NCBI GenBank assembly: GCA_034114085.1
Contig: JAXEWB010000079.1
Span: forward strand, 1 to 5,465
Direction of reading: 5' to 3'
DNA length: 5,465 nucleotides
Origin: Spiro-02 sp034114085
GTDB lineage: Bacteria; Spirochaetota; Spirochaetia; Sphaerochaetales; Sphaerochaetaceae
Positions 1 through 5,444 of this stretch are shown here, piece by piece. Numbering within the stretch: the stretch's first letter is position 1; the number at the start of each line of letters is the position of its first letter. A program made the position numbers and the translations under genes. The notes below the pieces were generated by a model. That model saw only the letters and a program-made list of their open reading frames with translations. It was not told the origin of the DNA and did not search any database.

Positions 1-149
1 GTTATTAGTACTCGCTTAAAGAGTTCTTGTCCAGCCCTGAAAAGGCTTTTCACCGCCGCTATCCGCTAAATTCCCGCTCAGATTGCAACCAACGGCGCAT
101 ACTCATGGAGAGTTGCCCCCATGCAGAAAAGAGGCTTGCGAGATAATTG
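1..149. other. Left margin without a supported gene
   Basis: No convincing gene is visible here. On the minus strand, downstream of the Nudix gene, a GTG at 51-53 opens a short frame (VKSLFRAGQELFKRVLIT) that runs off the left edge, but no Shine-Dalgarno sequence precedes it. On the plus strand a frame open from base 1 closes at TAA 67-69, giving 22 residues with no recognisable family signature. A weak inverted repeat (CATGG at 104-108, CCATG at 119-123) lies after the Nudix stop but has no T-tract, so I do not call a terminator. Sequence to the left is needed to say whether a gene continues here. Confidence 0.4.
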
Positions 150-569
150 TCAGCCACGCTCGCGCAAGTACTCCGAAACCCATTCAACGAACGGCAAATC
201 GGCGTCCGACCAATCCACCGACGACAGTTGATCGGAGGACAACCATCGGCAATCGACATGTTCCGAGATGACGAATTCCTGTTCTGGAGAGAGTGAGCAC
301 AGAAACCCTTGAAGACGAATGGAAAATGTACGGTATCGGTGCTCCACCACCATGATTGGCTGAAGAATGGTGATCCCTGTCCTCAACTCCTCTTCAATCT
401 CCCGCGACAACGCCTGTTCAGGAGACTCCCCCTCCTCCAGTTTGCCGCCAGGGAATTCCCATCGATAGGCGAGTTCGCCCCGGCCCCCACGCTGTGCGGC
501 GAAAACCCGCCCGTTCCGGACACAAATCGCCGCGACAACCTCCACTACGCTCTGATTCAAGCTTCCCAT
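150..569 (-). CDS. Nudix hydrolase, MutT/NudG-type nucleoside triphosphate pyrophosphohydrolase
   Basis: This 139-residue protein is a complete single-domain Nudix hydrolase. The family cleaves nucleoside triphosphates to the monophosphate plus pyrophosphate; MutT/NudG members remove oxidised or modified (d)NTPs from the cytoplasmic pool. The Nudix box starts at Gly42 (GGKLEEGE), followed by REIEEEL at residues 56-62, so the Mg-binding glutamates (Glu57, Glu60, Glu61) are present. The box's usual late glycine is Arg63 instead. The N-terminal strand (VVEVVAAICVRNGRVFAAQR, residues 8-27) and the C-terminal ADLP (123-126) fit the MutT/NudG subgroup; by position Asp124 would match the base-recognising Asn119 of MutT, which is inference. 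The ATG lies 13 bases inside the end of vsr and has no good Shine-Dalgarno sequence, which suggests translational coupling. The exact substrate (8-oxo-dGTP, 5-methyl-dCTP, CTP or another) cannot be read from sequence. Confidence 0.9.
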   Translation of the reverse strand: MGSLNQSVVEVVAAICVRNGRVFAAQRGGRGELAYRWEFPGGKLEEGESPEQALSREIEEELRTGITILQPIMVVEHRYRTFSIRLQGFLCSLSPEQEFVISEHVDCRWLSSDQLSSVDWSDADLPFVEWVSEYLRERG

Positions 570-976
570 ATTTCGTTGACCAGTCCTTCCAAGGTTTCAG
601 CGCAGAGGGATTTCGTCCGAAGCTCACATTCCCAGACGACAATGACTCTCCAGCCAAGGGCTTCGAGTCGCGCTCGGTTGCGATCGTCGCGATCCCGATT
701 GCGACGGATCTTCTCCTTCCAGAACGGAATGTTCGTCTTGGGCAGGACATAGAGCTTGCAGCCATGCCCATGCCAGAAACAGCCGTTCACAAAAACAACC
801 GTCCGGTATTTCGGCAACACGACATCCGGAGTACCGGGCAGCCGCCTGTCGTTCACCCTGAAACGAAACCCACGGCGAAACAGATACCGCCTCACCAGCA
901 TTTCCGGCTTCGTGTTCCGACTCCGTATCTTGCTCATGATTTCACTGCGTTTCTCAGGAGTGACCGTATCCGCCAT
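557..976 (-). CDS. vsr: Very short patch repair endonuclease Vsr
   Basis: Vsr nicks DNA 5' to the T of a T:G mismatch created when 5-methylcytosine deaminates, starting very short patch repair. The 139-residue product matches the family over its whole length, with positions that coincide with E. coli Vsr numbering. These include Glu25 (in NTKPEML), catalytic Asp51 (PGTPDVVLPKY), His69, the zinc ligands Cys66, His71, Cys73 and Cys117 (VNGCFWHGHGC and VVWEC), and the DNA-wedging aromatics Phe67, Trp68 and Trp86. The E. coli active-site His64 is Asn64 here. The frame stays open upstream, but the family N-terminus (MADTVTPEKRSEIMSKIRSR) fixes the ATG at 974-976; only a weak GGGTGG (985-990) precedes it. 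It is the first gene of a two-gene unit with the Nudix gene. Its usual partner, a DNA cytosine methyltransferase, is absent from the window. Confidence 0.96.
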   Translation of the reverse strand: MADTVTPEKRSEIMSKIRSRNTKPEMLVRRYLFRRGFRFRVNDRRLPGTPDVVLPKYRTVVFVNGCFWHGHGCKLYVLPKTNIPFWKEKIRRNRDRDDRNRARLEALGWRVIVVWECELRTKSLCAETLEGLVNEIWEA

Positions 977-1014
977 AGACAATACCACCCGCCTTGCGCT
1001 GTTTGCACAACCTG

Positions 1015-1023
1015 AGTATAGCA
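1015..1023 (-). promoter_or_regulatory. Extended -10 promoter of the vsr-Nudix unit
   Basis: The minus strand reads TGCTATACT here: a TATACT -10 box (1015-1020) preceded by the TG of an extended -10 element. No good -35 hexamer stands 16-18 bases upstream, which is usual for extended -10 promoters. Transcription would start near 1008, about 32 bases before the vsr ATG. The remaining stretch up to the nucleotidase terminator shows an eight-T run (1074-1081) and no gene. Confidence 0.55.
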
Positions 1024-1195
1024 CATTACCGCACGGAACACCGCCTTTAGGCTGCCTTTTGCTCAGATTGTCGTTTTTTTTCGCTTGTTGTGATTTGATC
1101 TGCATGTATCGACCTGGACGCAGGCATGACCAAAATACGACCCGAATCAAAGACTTCAAGGTTCGGTTCATCCGCCAGTCGCAGATACTTATATG

Positions 1196-1231
1196 AAAAA
1201 CCGCGGCACGGGCATTTCTCCCGAACCGCGG
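1196..1231 (-). terminator. Rho-independent terminator of the nucleotidase gene
   Basis: On the minus strand, 31 bases after the nucleotidase stop, CCGCGGTTCGGG (1220-1231) pairs with CCCGTGCCGCGG (1201-1212). The pairing is a six-pair GC stem, one T-G wobble, one T-T mismatch and four more GC pairs, around a seven-base loop (1213-1219). A TTTTT tract (1196-1200) follows at once. There is no T-tract on the other side, so it acts leftward only and separates the nucleotidase gene from vsr. Confidence 0.88.
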
Positions 1232-1262
1232 CTCACAAAAATCACAAAGGCAGAATATACTG

Positions 1263-3068
1263 TCAATTAGCCTTCGCACGGGCGGGAATCTTTCCCTGCC
1301 CCCGCAGGTCATTGGCGTTCAATGCGGCGATGTTCGGTGTTCGGCCATCCTCAGAGACAGGAATAGCCAAAGCGCCGTCACGAACCATCTGGTAAATCAA
1401 TTCAGCGTCAGGGTCGTTCAAATCAGCGCCGATGATGTGCCAGTTGTCATCGCATTCCGGCATGATCGTCCCCATCTTCACCACGTAGTCGGAAATCAGG
1501 TCGCGAATAGCCAGACCCGTGTTGTAGACGAGGTCGTCCGGCTTGTCGCTGATCTTACCGGCGCTGCTCAAGCCGCCGTAGCGATAGTTGTTGAGCGCCA
1601 GCACCAGTTCCTGGGAATCATGCAATGGCGCGCCCTTGTAGACGACATTGACGATACGCTGCCCCGCGGGCTTTGAAATATCAATATCGTAGTCAACTCC
1701 GGCGAACATGTCATAGTTGTATAGCCTGATTTTCGGACTGAACGAAATCGTCACGTCACCAGGCGTATATTGGTTGAAGAAATTGCCGGCCTGCTGTTCC
1801 ATGATCGCCTTGAGCTGCTTGCCGGTAATCCGGACAGCCATGAGCGTATTGTCGTACTTGTAGATCTTCACGCCATCACGCTTACGGAAGTCCCCCTTCG
1901 GAAGATTCGAACGGGAATCGAACAACGCCGCCAGCGATACGTCCGCGCCGGTGGCTTCCATCTGTATCTTGTTGATGAGATCCATCATCGCGGTGTCCTG
2001 TAGGACGGCTGTCGGGATTCCCGGCAGATCCTTCCAGTTGAGGCTGGGCAAGAAATCCGCGCCGACCTGTCCGACAACCGTGTTCGCCACTTCACGTGAC
2101 TTGTCGTGGACATACTGCATCAGCTTTGATAGTTCAGGATCCGGCTCCACTTTGGCTTTCGCGACGGGCAGTATCTCGCCGGACTTGTCTACGACCTTCC
2201 ACTTTCCACCGCTGACCAACCGTTCCAACGTCACCGTCAATTTTGCGACGCCAGTGCCTTTTGAACCGGGCTCCAGCAAGATGCAGCCATTCTCCAACGT
2301 CTCGCTCAACGTGGAATGGGCATGTCCGATCAAGAACGCGTCGACCCGGTCTCCATACTTTTCAGCTACGGCTTTCATGCCGTCCGTACCATACTCACCA
2401 TCTTCTCCATAATGAACCAGTCCGATGATGATATCGGCCTTCCCTTCCAGCTCCTCAAGAATTTTTCCCGTCTCTTCCATCGGAGACGTAAAGGTCATGT
2501 AGTCGAAGTGCTCAGGGTTTGAAGCTTCCCAACGATTGACATGGGGGGCTTCAATGCCGAAGATCGCGACACGGACGCCTTTTACGTTCTTGATGATATA
2601 CGGCTGCACGAACCGGGTTCCATCCTGTTTATAGATGTTGCCGCCCAGGACGGTCGCCTTGCTCGCGCCAATCGCCTTCTGCAGGGCCTCGAACTCGAAA
2701 TTGAATTCATGGTTCCCCAACTCCCAGGCATCATATTCCATGAAGTTCATCGCCTTGATCATCGGGTGGATATCGTCGAACCTGAATTCCTGTATCATGT
2801 TGTCCTGTAGCGTATCGCCGCAATCGACCAAAATCAGGTCCTTGTCCTTCGCTCGTTCCTGTTTGATGACGGAGAACGCCTTTGCCATCCCTCCGTCATA
2901 TGAGGAGTCCGTCGCATAATCCCAAGGCGCGATAGTCCCGTGAAAGTCACTTGTCTCAAGGATTGTTATCTGCACCTGTTCCCGCTGTCCCGTTCCAAAA
3001 ATCGGAAGGCAGAACAATGCGATCAGAACGGCCGCCAACAGCACGCTCCCCATATTTCTTTTTCTCAT
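1263..3068 (-). CDS. Exported 5'/3'-nucleotidase and 2',3'-cyclic phosphodiesterase, CpdB/YfkN-like
   Basis: This 601-residue protein has the two-domain build of the bacterial 5'-nucleotidase/CpdB family, which strips phosphate from extracytoplasmic nucleotides for nucleoside and phosphate scavenging. The N-terminus is a Sec signal peptide (basic MRKR, hydrophobic residues about 8-24, likely cleavage near FGTG/Q28). Cys20 lacks a canonical lipobox because Phe19 precedes it. The metallophosphoesterase domain (about 32-280) carries the dimetal motifs SDFHG (Asp41, His43), CGD (Asp85), GNHE (Asn119, His120), His219 and GHAH (His249, His251). The C-terminal substrate-binding domain runs from about 325 to 550. 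There, YNYDMFAGVDYDID (450-463) and ALNNYRYGG (491-499) resemble CpdB more than UshA, so cyclic-phosphodiesterase/3'-nucleotidase activity is the better guess. Substrate range is inference. A perfect Shine-Dalgarno sequence sets the start, and the gene is a single transcription unit. Confidence 0.93.
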   Translation of the reverse strand: MRKRNMGSVLLAAVLIALFCLPIFGTGQREQVQITILETSDFHGTIAPWDYATDSSYDGGMAKAFSVIKQERAKDKDLILVDCGDTLQDNMIQEFRFDDIHPMIKAMNFMEYDAWELGNHEFNFEFEALQKAIGASKATVLGGNIYKQDGTRFVQPYIIKNVKGVRVAIFGIEAPHVNRWEASNPEHFDYMTFTSPMEETGKILEELEGKADIIIGLVHYGEDGEYGTDGMKAVAEKYGDRVDAFLIGHAHSTLSETLENGCILLEPGSKGTGVAKLTVTLERLVSGGKWKVVDKSGEILPVAKAKVEPDPELSKLMQYVHDKSREVANTVVGQVGADFLPSLNWKDLPGIPTAVLQDTAMMDLINKIQMEATGADVSLAALFDSRSNLPKGDFRKRDGVKIYKYDNTLMAVRITGKQLKAIMEQQAGNFFNQYTPGDVTISFSPKIRLYNYDMFAGVDYDIDISKPAGQRIVNVVYKGAPLHDSQELVLALNNYRYGGLSSAGKISDKPDDLVYNTGLAIRDLISDYVVKMGTIMPECDDNWHIIGADLNDPDAELIYQMVRDGALAIPVSEDGRTPNIAALNANDLRGQGKIPARAKAN

Positions 3069-3277
3069 ACCCCATACCTCCTGGAGGAATACACAGTCTC
3101 CGGTCAGCGACTTCCGGTATCCCCGCGCCGACGCGTCGCCACTCCATCATGCACAACGAATGACATGATGCTCCACTACACACTGTAGGCTCAATCGGAC
3201 TCTTTGCCCTACCTGTACGAAGCGGTGTAAGAATCTCCCCGATTTTTCTTTTCACCCACACCCCCACGCATTCAGGT
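3069..3277 (-). promoter_or_regulatory. Long untranslated leader of the nucleotidase gene, with inverted repeats
   Basis: The predicted start point near 3277 leaves about 209 untranslated bases before the nucleotidase ATG. In transcript order the leader contains: a TGTAG/CTACA hairpin with a three-base loop (3176-3188); a seven-pair CATCATG/CATGATG hairpin with a 12-base loop (3145-3170); a perfect ten-base palindrome CGACGCGTCG (3129-3138); overlapping CCGG/CCGG and AGTC/GACT pairings nearer the start codon; and the self-complementary Shine-Dalgarno string. I matched it by eye against purine, c-di-GMP, TPP, SAM, guanidine, fluoride and glycine riboswitch cores and recognised none. A regulatory role is inference. 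A GTG-started frame across the leader looks like a shadow and has no family signature. Confidence 0.4.
3077..3082 (-). promoter_or_regulatory. Shine-Dalgarno site of the nucleotidase gene
   Basis: A perfect AGGAGG stands eight bases before the ATG at 3066-3068 and decides this start over Met6. It sits in the self-complementary string CCTCCAGGAGG (3077-3087), which could fold into a four-pair mini-hairpin and partly mask the site. Confidence 0.9.
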
Positions 3278-3283
3278 CATTTC

Positions 3284-3311
3284 AGTATAGTACGAGTTGC
3301 GGACAAGTCAA
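3284..3311 (-). promoter_or_regulatory. Sigma-70-type promoter of the nucleotidase gene
   Basis: The minus strand shows TTGACT (-35, 3306-3311), a 16-base spacer, then TATACT (-10, 3284-3289). Each hexamer differs from consensus at one position. The spacer is one base under the optimum. Transcription should start near 3277. Confidence 0.72.
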
Positions 3312-3354
3312 TCGAGAAATCATTTGGAAAGACCTGTATGTCCGGCAAATCCAA

Positions 3355-3363
3355 TGGTATATT
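3355..3363 (+). promoter_or_regulatory. Possible promoter of the TPR gene
   Basis: The plus strand reads TGGTATATT, an extended -10 element with a TATATT box (3358-3363), in the space between the divergent genes. No convincing -35 stands upstream. Other weak candidates nearer the gene are TAATAT in the run after the AAACGG at about 3383 and the TACAGTATACA stretch just before the Shine-Dalgarno site, so the choice is uncertain. Apart from these and the minus-strand promoter, I see nothing else between 3312 and 3468. Confidence 0.3.
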
Positions 3364-3468
3364 CATCATTCCTCCGATAGAAACGGATAATATGGCCGAA
3401 TAGACCGAAGGACTGGATTTTTCCAACCTCTTTTATTATTTTTCGCACGATGATACAGTATACAGGAC

Positions 3469-3472
3469 AGGA
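3469..3472 (+). promoter_or_regulatory. Shine-Dalgarno site of the TPR gene
   Basis: AGGA stands seven bases before the ATG at 3480-3482. The in-frame ATG at 3450 has no such site, so the gene should start at 3480. Confidence 0.7.
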
Positions 3473-3479
3473 ACATAGT

Positions 3480-4316
3480 ATGAAAAAAACAATGAGTATA
3501 TATCAGGACAAAAACAAGAATATCGTCGATGCGCAGTTGTATGCGGAACTACAGCAAAAAGCCTTCTGGAGGCAGGAGGAAAAAGTCGCATTGTTCAATG
3601 CGTTGGGACCGTTGCATCCGGGGACGATTGAAGCGACGTTGCGTCTGGCGGAAGCGCGCATGCTGTTAGGAGATGTCGGCGGCGCTTTGGAATATACGAA
3701 AGAAGCGTATCAAGCCAGATGCAAGGTATTCGGAGAATATCATAAAGATACAGTCGATGCATACCTGACCCTTGCCGATGCATACCTCAACGCAGAACAA
3801 CCTTTGGAAGCGAAGAACATCGCACAGGATGTGCTGCGTGACGATTATCCTTATGATCCCGATGATCTGGTAGTGGAATTGGACGCAAAGGAAATCCTCG
3901 CCGACGCACATCAGATGCTGAGGGAATTCGGAGCGGAGACAAAGGTCCGCAGGGAGCTTGTCGCCGACATGGAGGAAATATATGGTCCAAATCATCCGGA
4001 AACGCTCGGTTCCATTGAAACGTTAGCGGAATCCCTTGATGAAAACGGTTGTCCAGCCCAAGCGATTCCGTTGTACGAGCGACTGCTTTCCTACATGCGG
4101 GAAGAAAAGAATATGGAGGGTGTCGTCATGATCCTGTGCAACCTCGCCACCTGCTGCCAGCATGTCGGGCAACAGGGAAAGGCACTCGCTTTTGCGGAAG
4201 AGGCCGTCAGAATATCAAAGCAGACTTTTGGTGATGATGATGACCTGACGCAGACGGCGATAGGCTACCTTGGGGAGATCACAGAAGATAACAGGTTCTT
4301 TTCGACAAAACGATAA
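3480..4316 (+). CDS. Tetratricopeptide repeat (TPR) protein, function unknown
   Basis: This 278-residue soluble protein consists almost wholly of tetratricopeptide repeats of the long, about 42-residue kinesin-light-chain type. Repeat starts are marked by LHPGT (45-49), FGEYHKDT (84-91) and YGPNHPET (168-175). A degenerate unit lies at about 129-170, and the last at about 211-252 ends in ISKQTFGDDDD. Inside the units are the small/large patterns of paired helices, such as LAEARMLLGDVGGALEYTKE and LATCCQHVGQQGKALAFAEE. TPRs bind other proteins; there is no signal peptide, membrane helix or catalytic domain, so it is probably a cytoplasmic scaffold or adaptor with an unknown partner. It stands alone: divergent from the nucleotidase gene and convergent with the transporter gene. 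The first 60 bases or so are AT-rich, and the N-terminal 40 residues are polar and outside the repeats. Confidence 0.85.
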   Translation: MKKTMSIYQDKNKNIVDAQLYAELQQKAFWRQEEKVALFNALGPLHPGTIEATLRLAEARMLLGDVGGALEYTKEAYQARCKVFGEYHKDTVDAYLTLADAYLNAEQPLEAKNIAQDVLRDDYPYDPDDLVVELDAKEILADAHQMLREFGAETKVRRELVADMEEIYGPNHPETLGSIETLAESLDENGCPAQAIPLYERLLSYMREEKNMEGVVMILCNLATCCQHVGQQGKALAFAEEAVRISKQTFGDDDDLTQTAIGYLGEITEDNRFFSTKR

Positions 4317-4336
4317 CACCTGATGTTTTATCCGAT

Positions 4337-4374
4337 AAAAAACGCTTCCTCATCCACGATGGCGGAAGCGTTTT
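4337..4374. terminator. Bidirectional Rho-independent terminator
   Basis: AAAACGCTTCC (4339-4349) pairs perfectly with GGAAGCGTTTT (4364-4374). The 14-base loop holds a further CATC/GATG pairing (4351-4354 with 4358-4361). T-tracts are available both ways: TTTT on the plus strand after the TPR gene and six Ts on the minus strand after the transporter gene. It therefore ends both convergent genes. Confidence 0.88.
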
Positions 4375-4395
4375 CACGCCAAGCTCACCCATAAC

Positions 4396-5142
4396 TCAGC
4401 AACCGACTTGTTTCAGAAGTTCCTGCACGAACACCCATAGTCCTGACAGTCCGACGAAAGCATAGACCAGCCTTTTCAGCGATGCCATGGAAATCTTCTT
4501 GAACGACAGCAATCCGAACCAAGTTCCCAGCCCTATTCCCAGCCAACCGAAAAGGACAAGAGGAATGTGTTCCGTTCCAACTGAACCGTTGAACGCTCGA
4601 ATCAGGATGGTCGATATATTGGACAGAAGAAAATATGCCTGGATAGTCGCTAGGTATTCGCTTTTGTCCTCGATGCAAGCCATCAGGTACAACGCCACGG
4701 GCGGTCCGCCAATCCCGAACAGTCCATTCCCAAGTCCGGCCACCGCACCCATTGTAAGACCGCTTGCAACGGAGCCTTTCAGCTTAATCCGATTGGAGAA
4801 CCAAACGAAAAACACCGCCAGAATCATTAGCGCAAGCCCCAACGCCATCTTCAGCAAGCCCTGCTGAATCGATATGGACGTATATGTAACGATAGCCCCG
4901 ACTACCAGGGACACGAGCAATAACGGCAGCAGAATCCGCCAACGGATATGTTTCCAATACCGTATCGAAAGATAGGCGGTGCTGACAATCGCGATTACCT
5001 GACACAGTGTTACCGCGGTGGAGAACGGAAAGAGCATCGGCAGGAATATCATCGCCAATATGGGAAAGCCGAAGCCCATGTTGGTTTGCAGAAACGCTCC
5101 GACAAGAGCGATCAGGAACACGTAGAAAACGGTTAGCGTCAT
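4396..5142 (-). CDS. TauE/SafE-family membrane transporter (putative sulfite/organosulfonate exporter)
   Basis: This 248-residue integral membrane protein belongs to the TauE/SafE family (formerly DUF81), whose members are linked to the export or uptake of sulfite, sulfoacetate, sulfolactate or related organic anions across the inner membrane. It shows about eight hydrophobic segments (roughly 4-20, 27-45, 43-60, 68-88, 96-115, 126-153, 165-183, 192-212 and 222-241, the second and third possibly merged). The paired family motifs of the two half-repeats are present: GFGFPILA (23-30) and GLFGIGGPPVALYL (140-153). A GTG three codons upstream also opens the frame, but AAGGGG stands eight bases before this ATG, which makes ATG the better start. 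It is monocistronic between its own weak promoter and the shared terminator. No sulfur-metabolism gene lies beside it, so the substrate is unknown. Confidence 0.9.
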   Translation of the reverse strand: MTLTVFYVFLIALVGAFLQTNMGFGFPILAMIFLPMLFPFSTAVTLCQVIAIVSTAYLSIRYWKHIRWRILLPLLLVSLVVGAIVTYTSISIQQGLLKMALGLALMILAVFFVWFSNRIKLKGSVASGLTMGAVAGLGNGLFGIGGPPVALYLMACIEDKSEYLATIQAYFLLSNISTILIRAFNGSVGTEHIPLVLFGWLGIGLGTWFGLLSFKKISMASLKRLVYAFVGLSGLWVFVQELLKQVGC

Positions 5143-5150
5143 GAAATACA

Positions 5151-5156
5151 CCCCTT
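5151..5156 (-). promoter_or_regulatory. Shine-Dalgarno site of the TauE/SafE gene
   Basis: AAGGGG lies eight bases before the ATG at 5140-5142. It abuts the alternative GTG at 5149-5151 with no spacing, so it selects the ATG. Confidence 0.72.
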
Positions 5157-5162
5157 CGCCTC

Positions 5163-5192
5163 AGCATACCATGAGGTGCTTGACGAGGCAAA
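5163..5192 (-). promoter_or_regulatory. Possible promoter of the TauE/SafE gene
   Basis: The minus strand has TGGTATGCT, an extended -10 with TATGCT at 5163-5168, and a poor -35 candidate TTTGCC (5187-5192) 18 bases upstream. It lies just ahead of the Shine-Dalgarno site, which would give a very short leader. The call is weak. Confidence 0.35.
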
Positions 5193-5252
5193 GGAAATGA
5201 ATCACAAATCTCTAGGCTTGCTGAGTATTCGCTCCAGGATCGCCCGTGGCGG

Positions 5253-5285
5253 AAAAAAAAAGGAAGGCCCCCTGCGAAGGGGGCC
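5253..5285 (-). terminator. Terminator of the rRNA operon
   Basis: On the minus strand, GGCCCCCT (5278-5285) pairs perfectly with AGGGGGCC (5266-5273) around the tetraloop TCGC. TTCC and then nine Ts (5253-5261) follow. It lies 43 bases after the 5S gene. Between them is a second GC hairpin (CGCGCC/GGCGCG, 5291-5307), perhaps a processing site. Confidence 0.87.
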
Positions 5286-5328
5286 GGGGACGCGCCGCGA
5301 GGGCGCGAAGGAAAAGGGAAAAAGAAAA

Positions 5329-5444
5329 GGCCCGGCGGCGGCCTACTCTCCCGCGGCGAACCGCAGTACCATCGGCGCGGGAGCGCTTGACTTCCGTGTT
5401 CGGGATGGGAACGGGTATGTCCACTCCGCCATAGCCACCGGGCC
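5329..5444 (-). rRNA. rrf: 5S ribosomal RNA
   Basis: The minus strand carries the universal 5S signatures in order: GGCTATGGCGGAGTGG near the 5' end, CCCGTTCCCATCCCGAACAC, GGAAGTCAAGC, GCGCCGATGGTACTGC and GGGAGAGTAGG. The ends are set by the terminal helix GGCCCGGTGGC (5434-5444) with GCCGCCGGGCC (5329-5339), which pair fully apart from one G-T wobble, giving 116 nt. Mature ends may differ by a few bases. It is the last gene of an rRNA operon transcribed leftward; 23S rRNA is expected just past the right edge. Confidence 0.95.

Noticed and set aside
1..60. GTACTAATAAC on the minus strand, resembling the 3' end of 23S rRNA
   Set aside because: The preceding sequence does not match the conserved 23S 3' domain, and the only rRNA operon evidence is at the right end.
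1031..1083. GCCTTTAGGC hairpin followed at a distance by an eight-T run on the plus strand
   Set aside because: The stem is only three pairs, the T-run is far away, and no plus-strand gene precedes it.
557..1312. Longer 251-residue version of the vsr frame
   Set aside because: The extra N-terminus would span the extended -10 promoter and the nucleotidase terminator, and Vsr family proteins start at MADTV-like positions of about 139 residues.
2956..3267. Minus-strand frame across the nucleotidase leader
   Set aside because: It overlaps the signal-peptide codons in another frame, shows no family signature and has no ribosome site, so it is probably a shadow.
3450..3479. Upstream ATG at 3450 as start of the TPR gene
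   Set aside because: It has no Shine-Dalgarno sequence, whereas AGGA precedes the ATG at 3480 at good spacing.
5143..5151. GTG at 5149-5151 as start of the TauE/SafE gene
   Set aside because: The AAGGGG site abuts this codon, leaving no spacer; the ATG nine bases on has an eight-base spacer.
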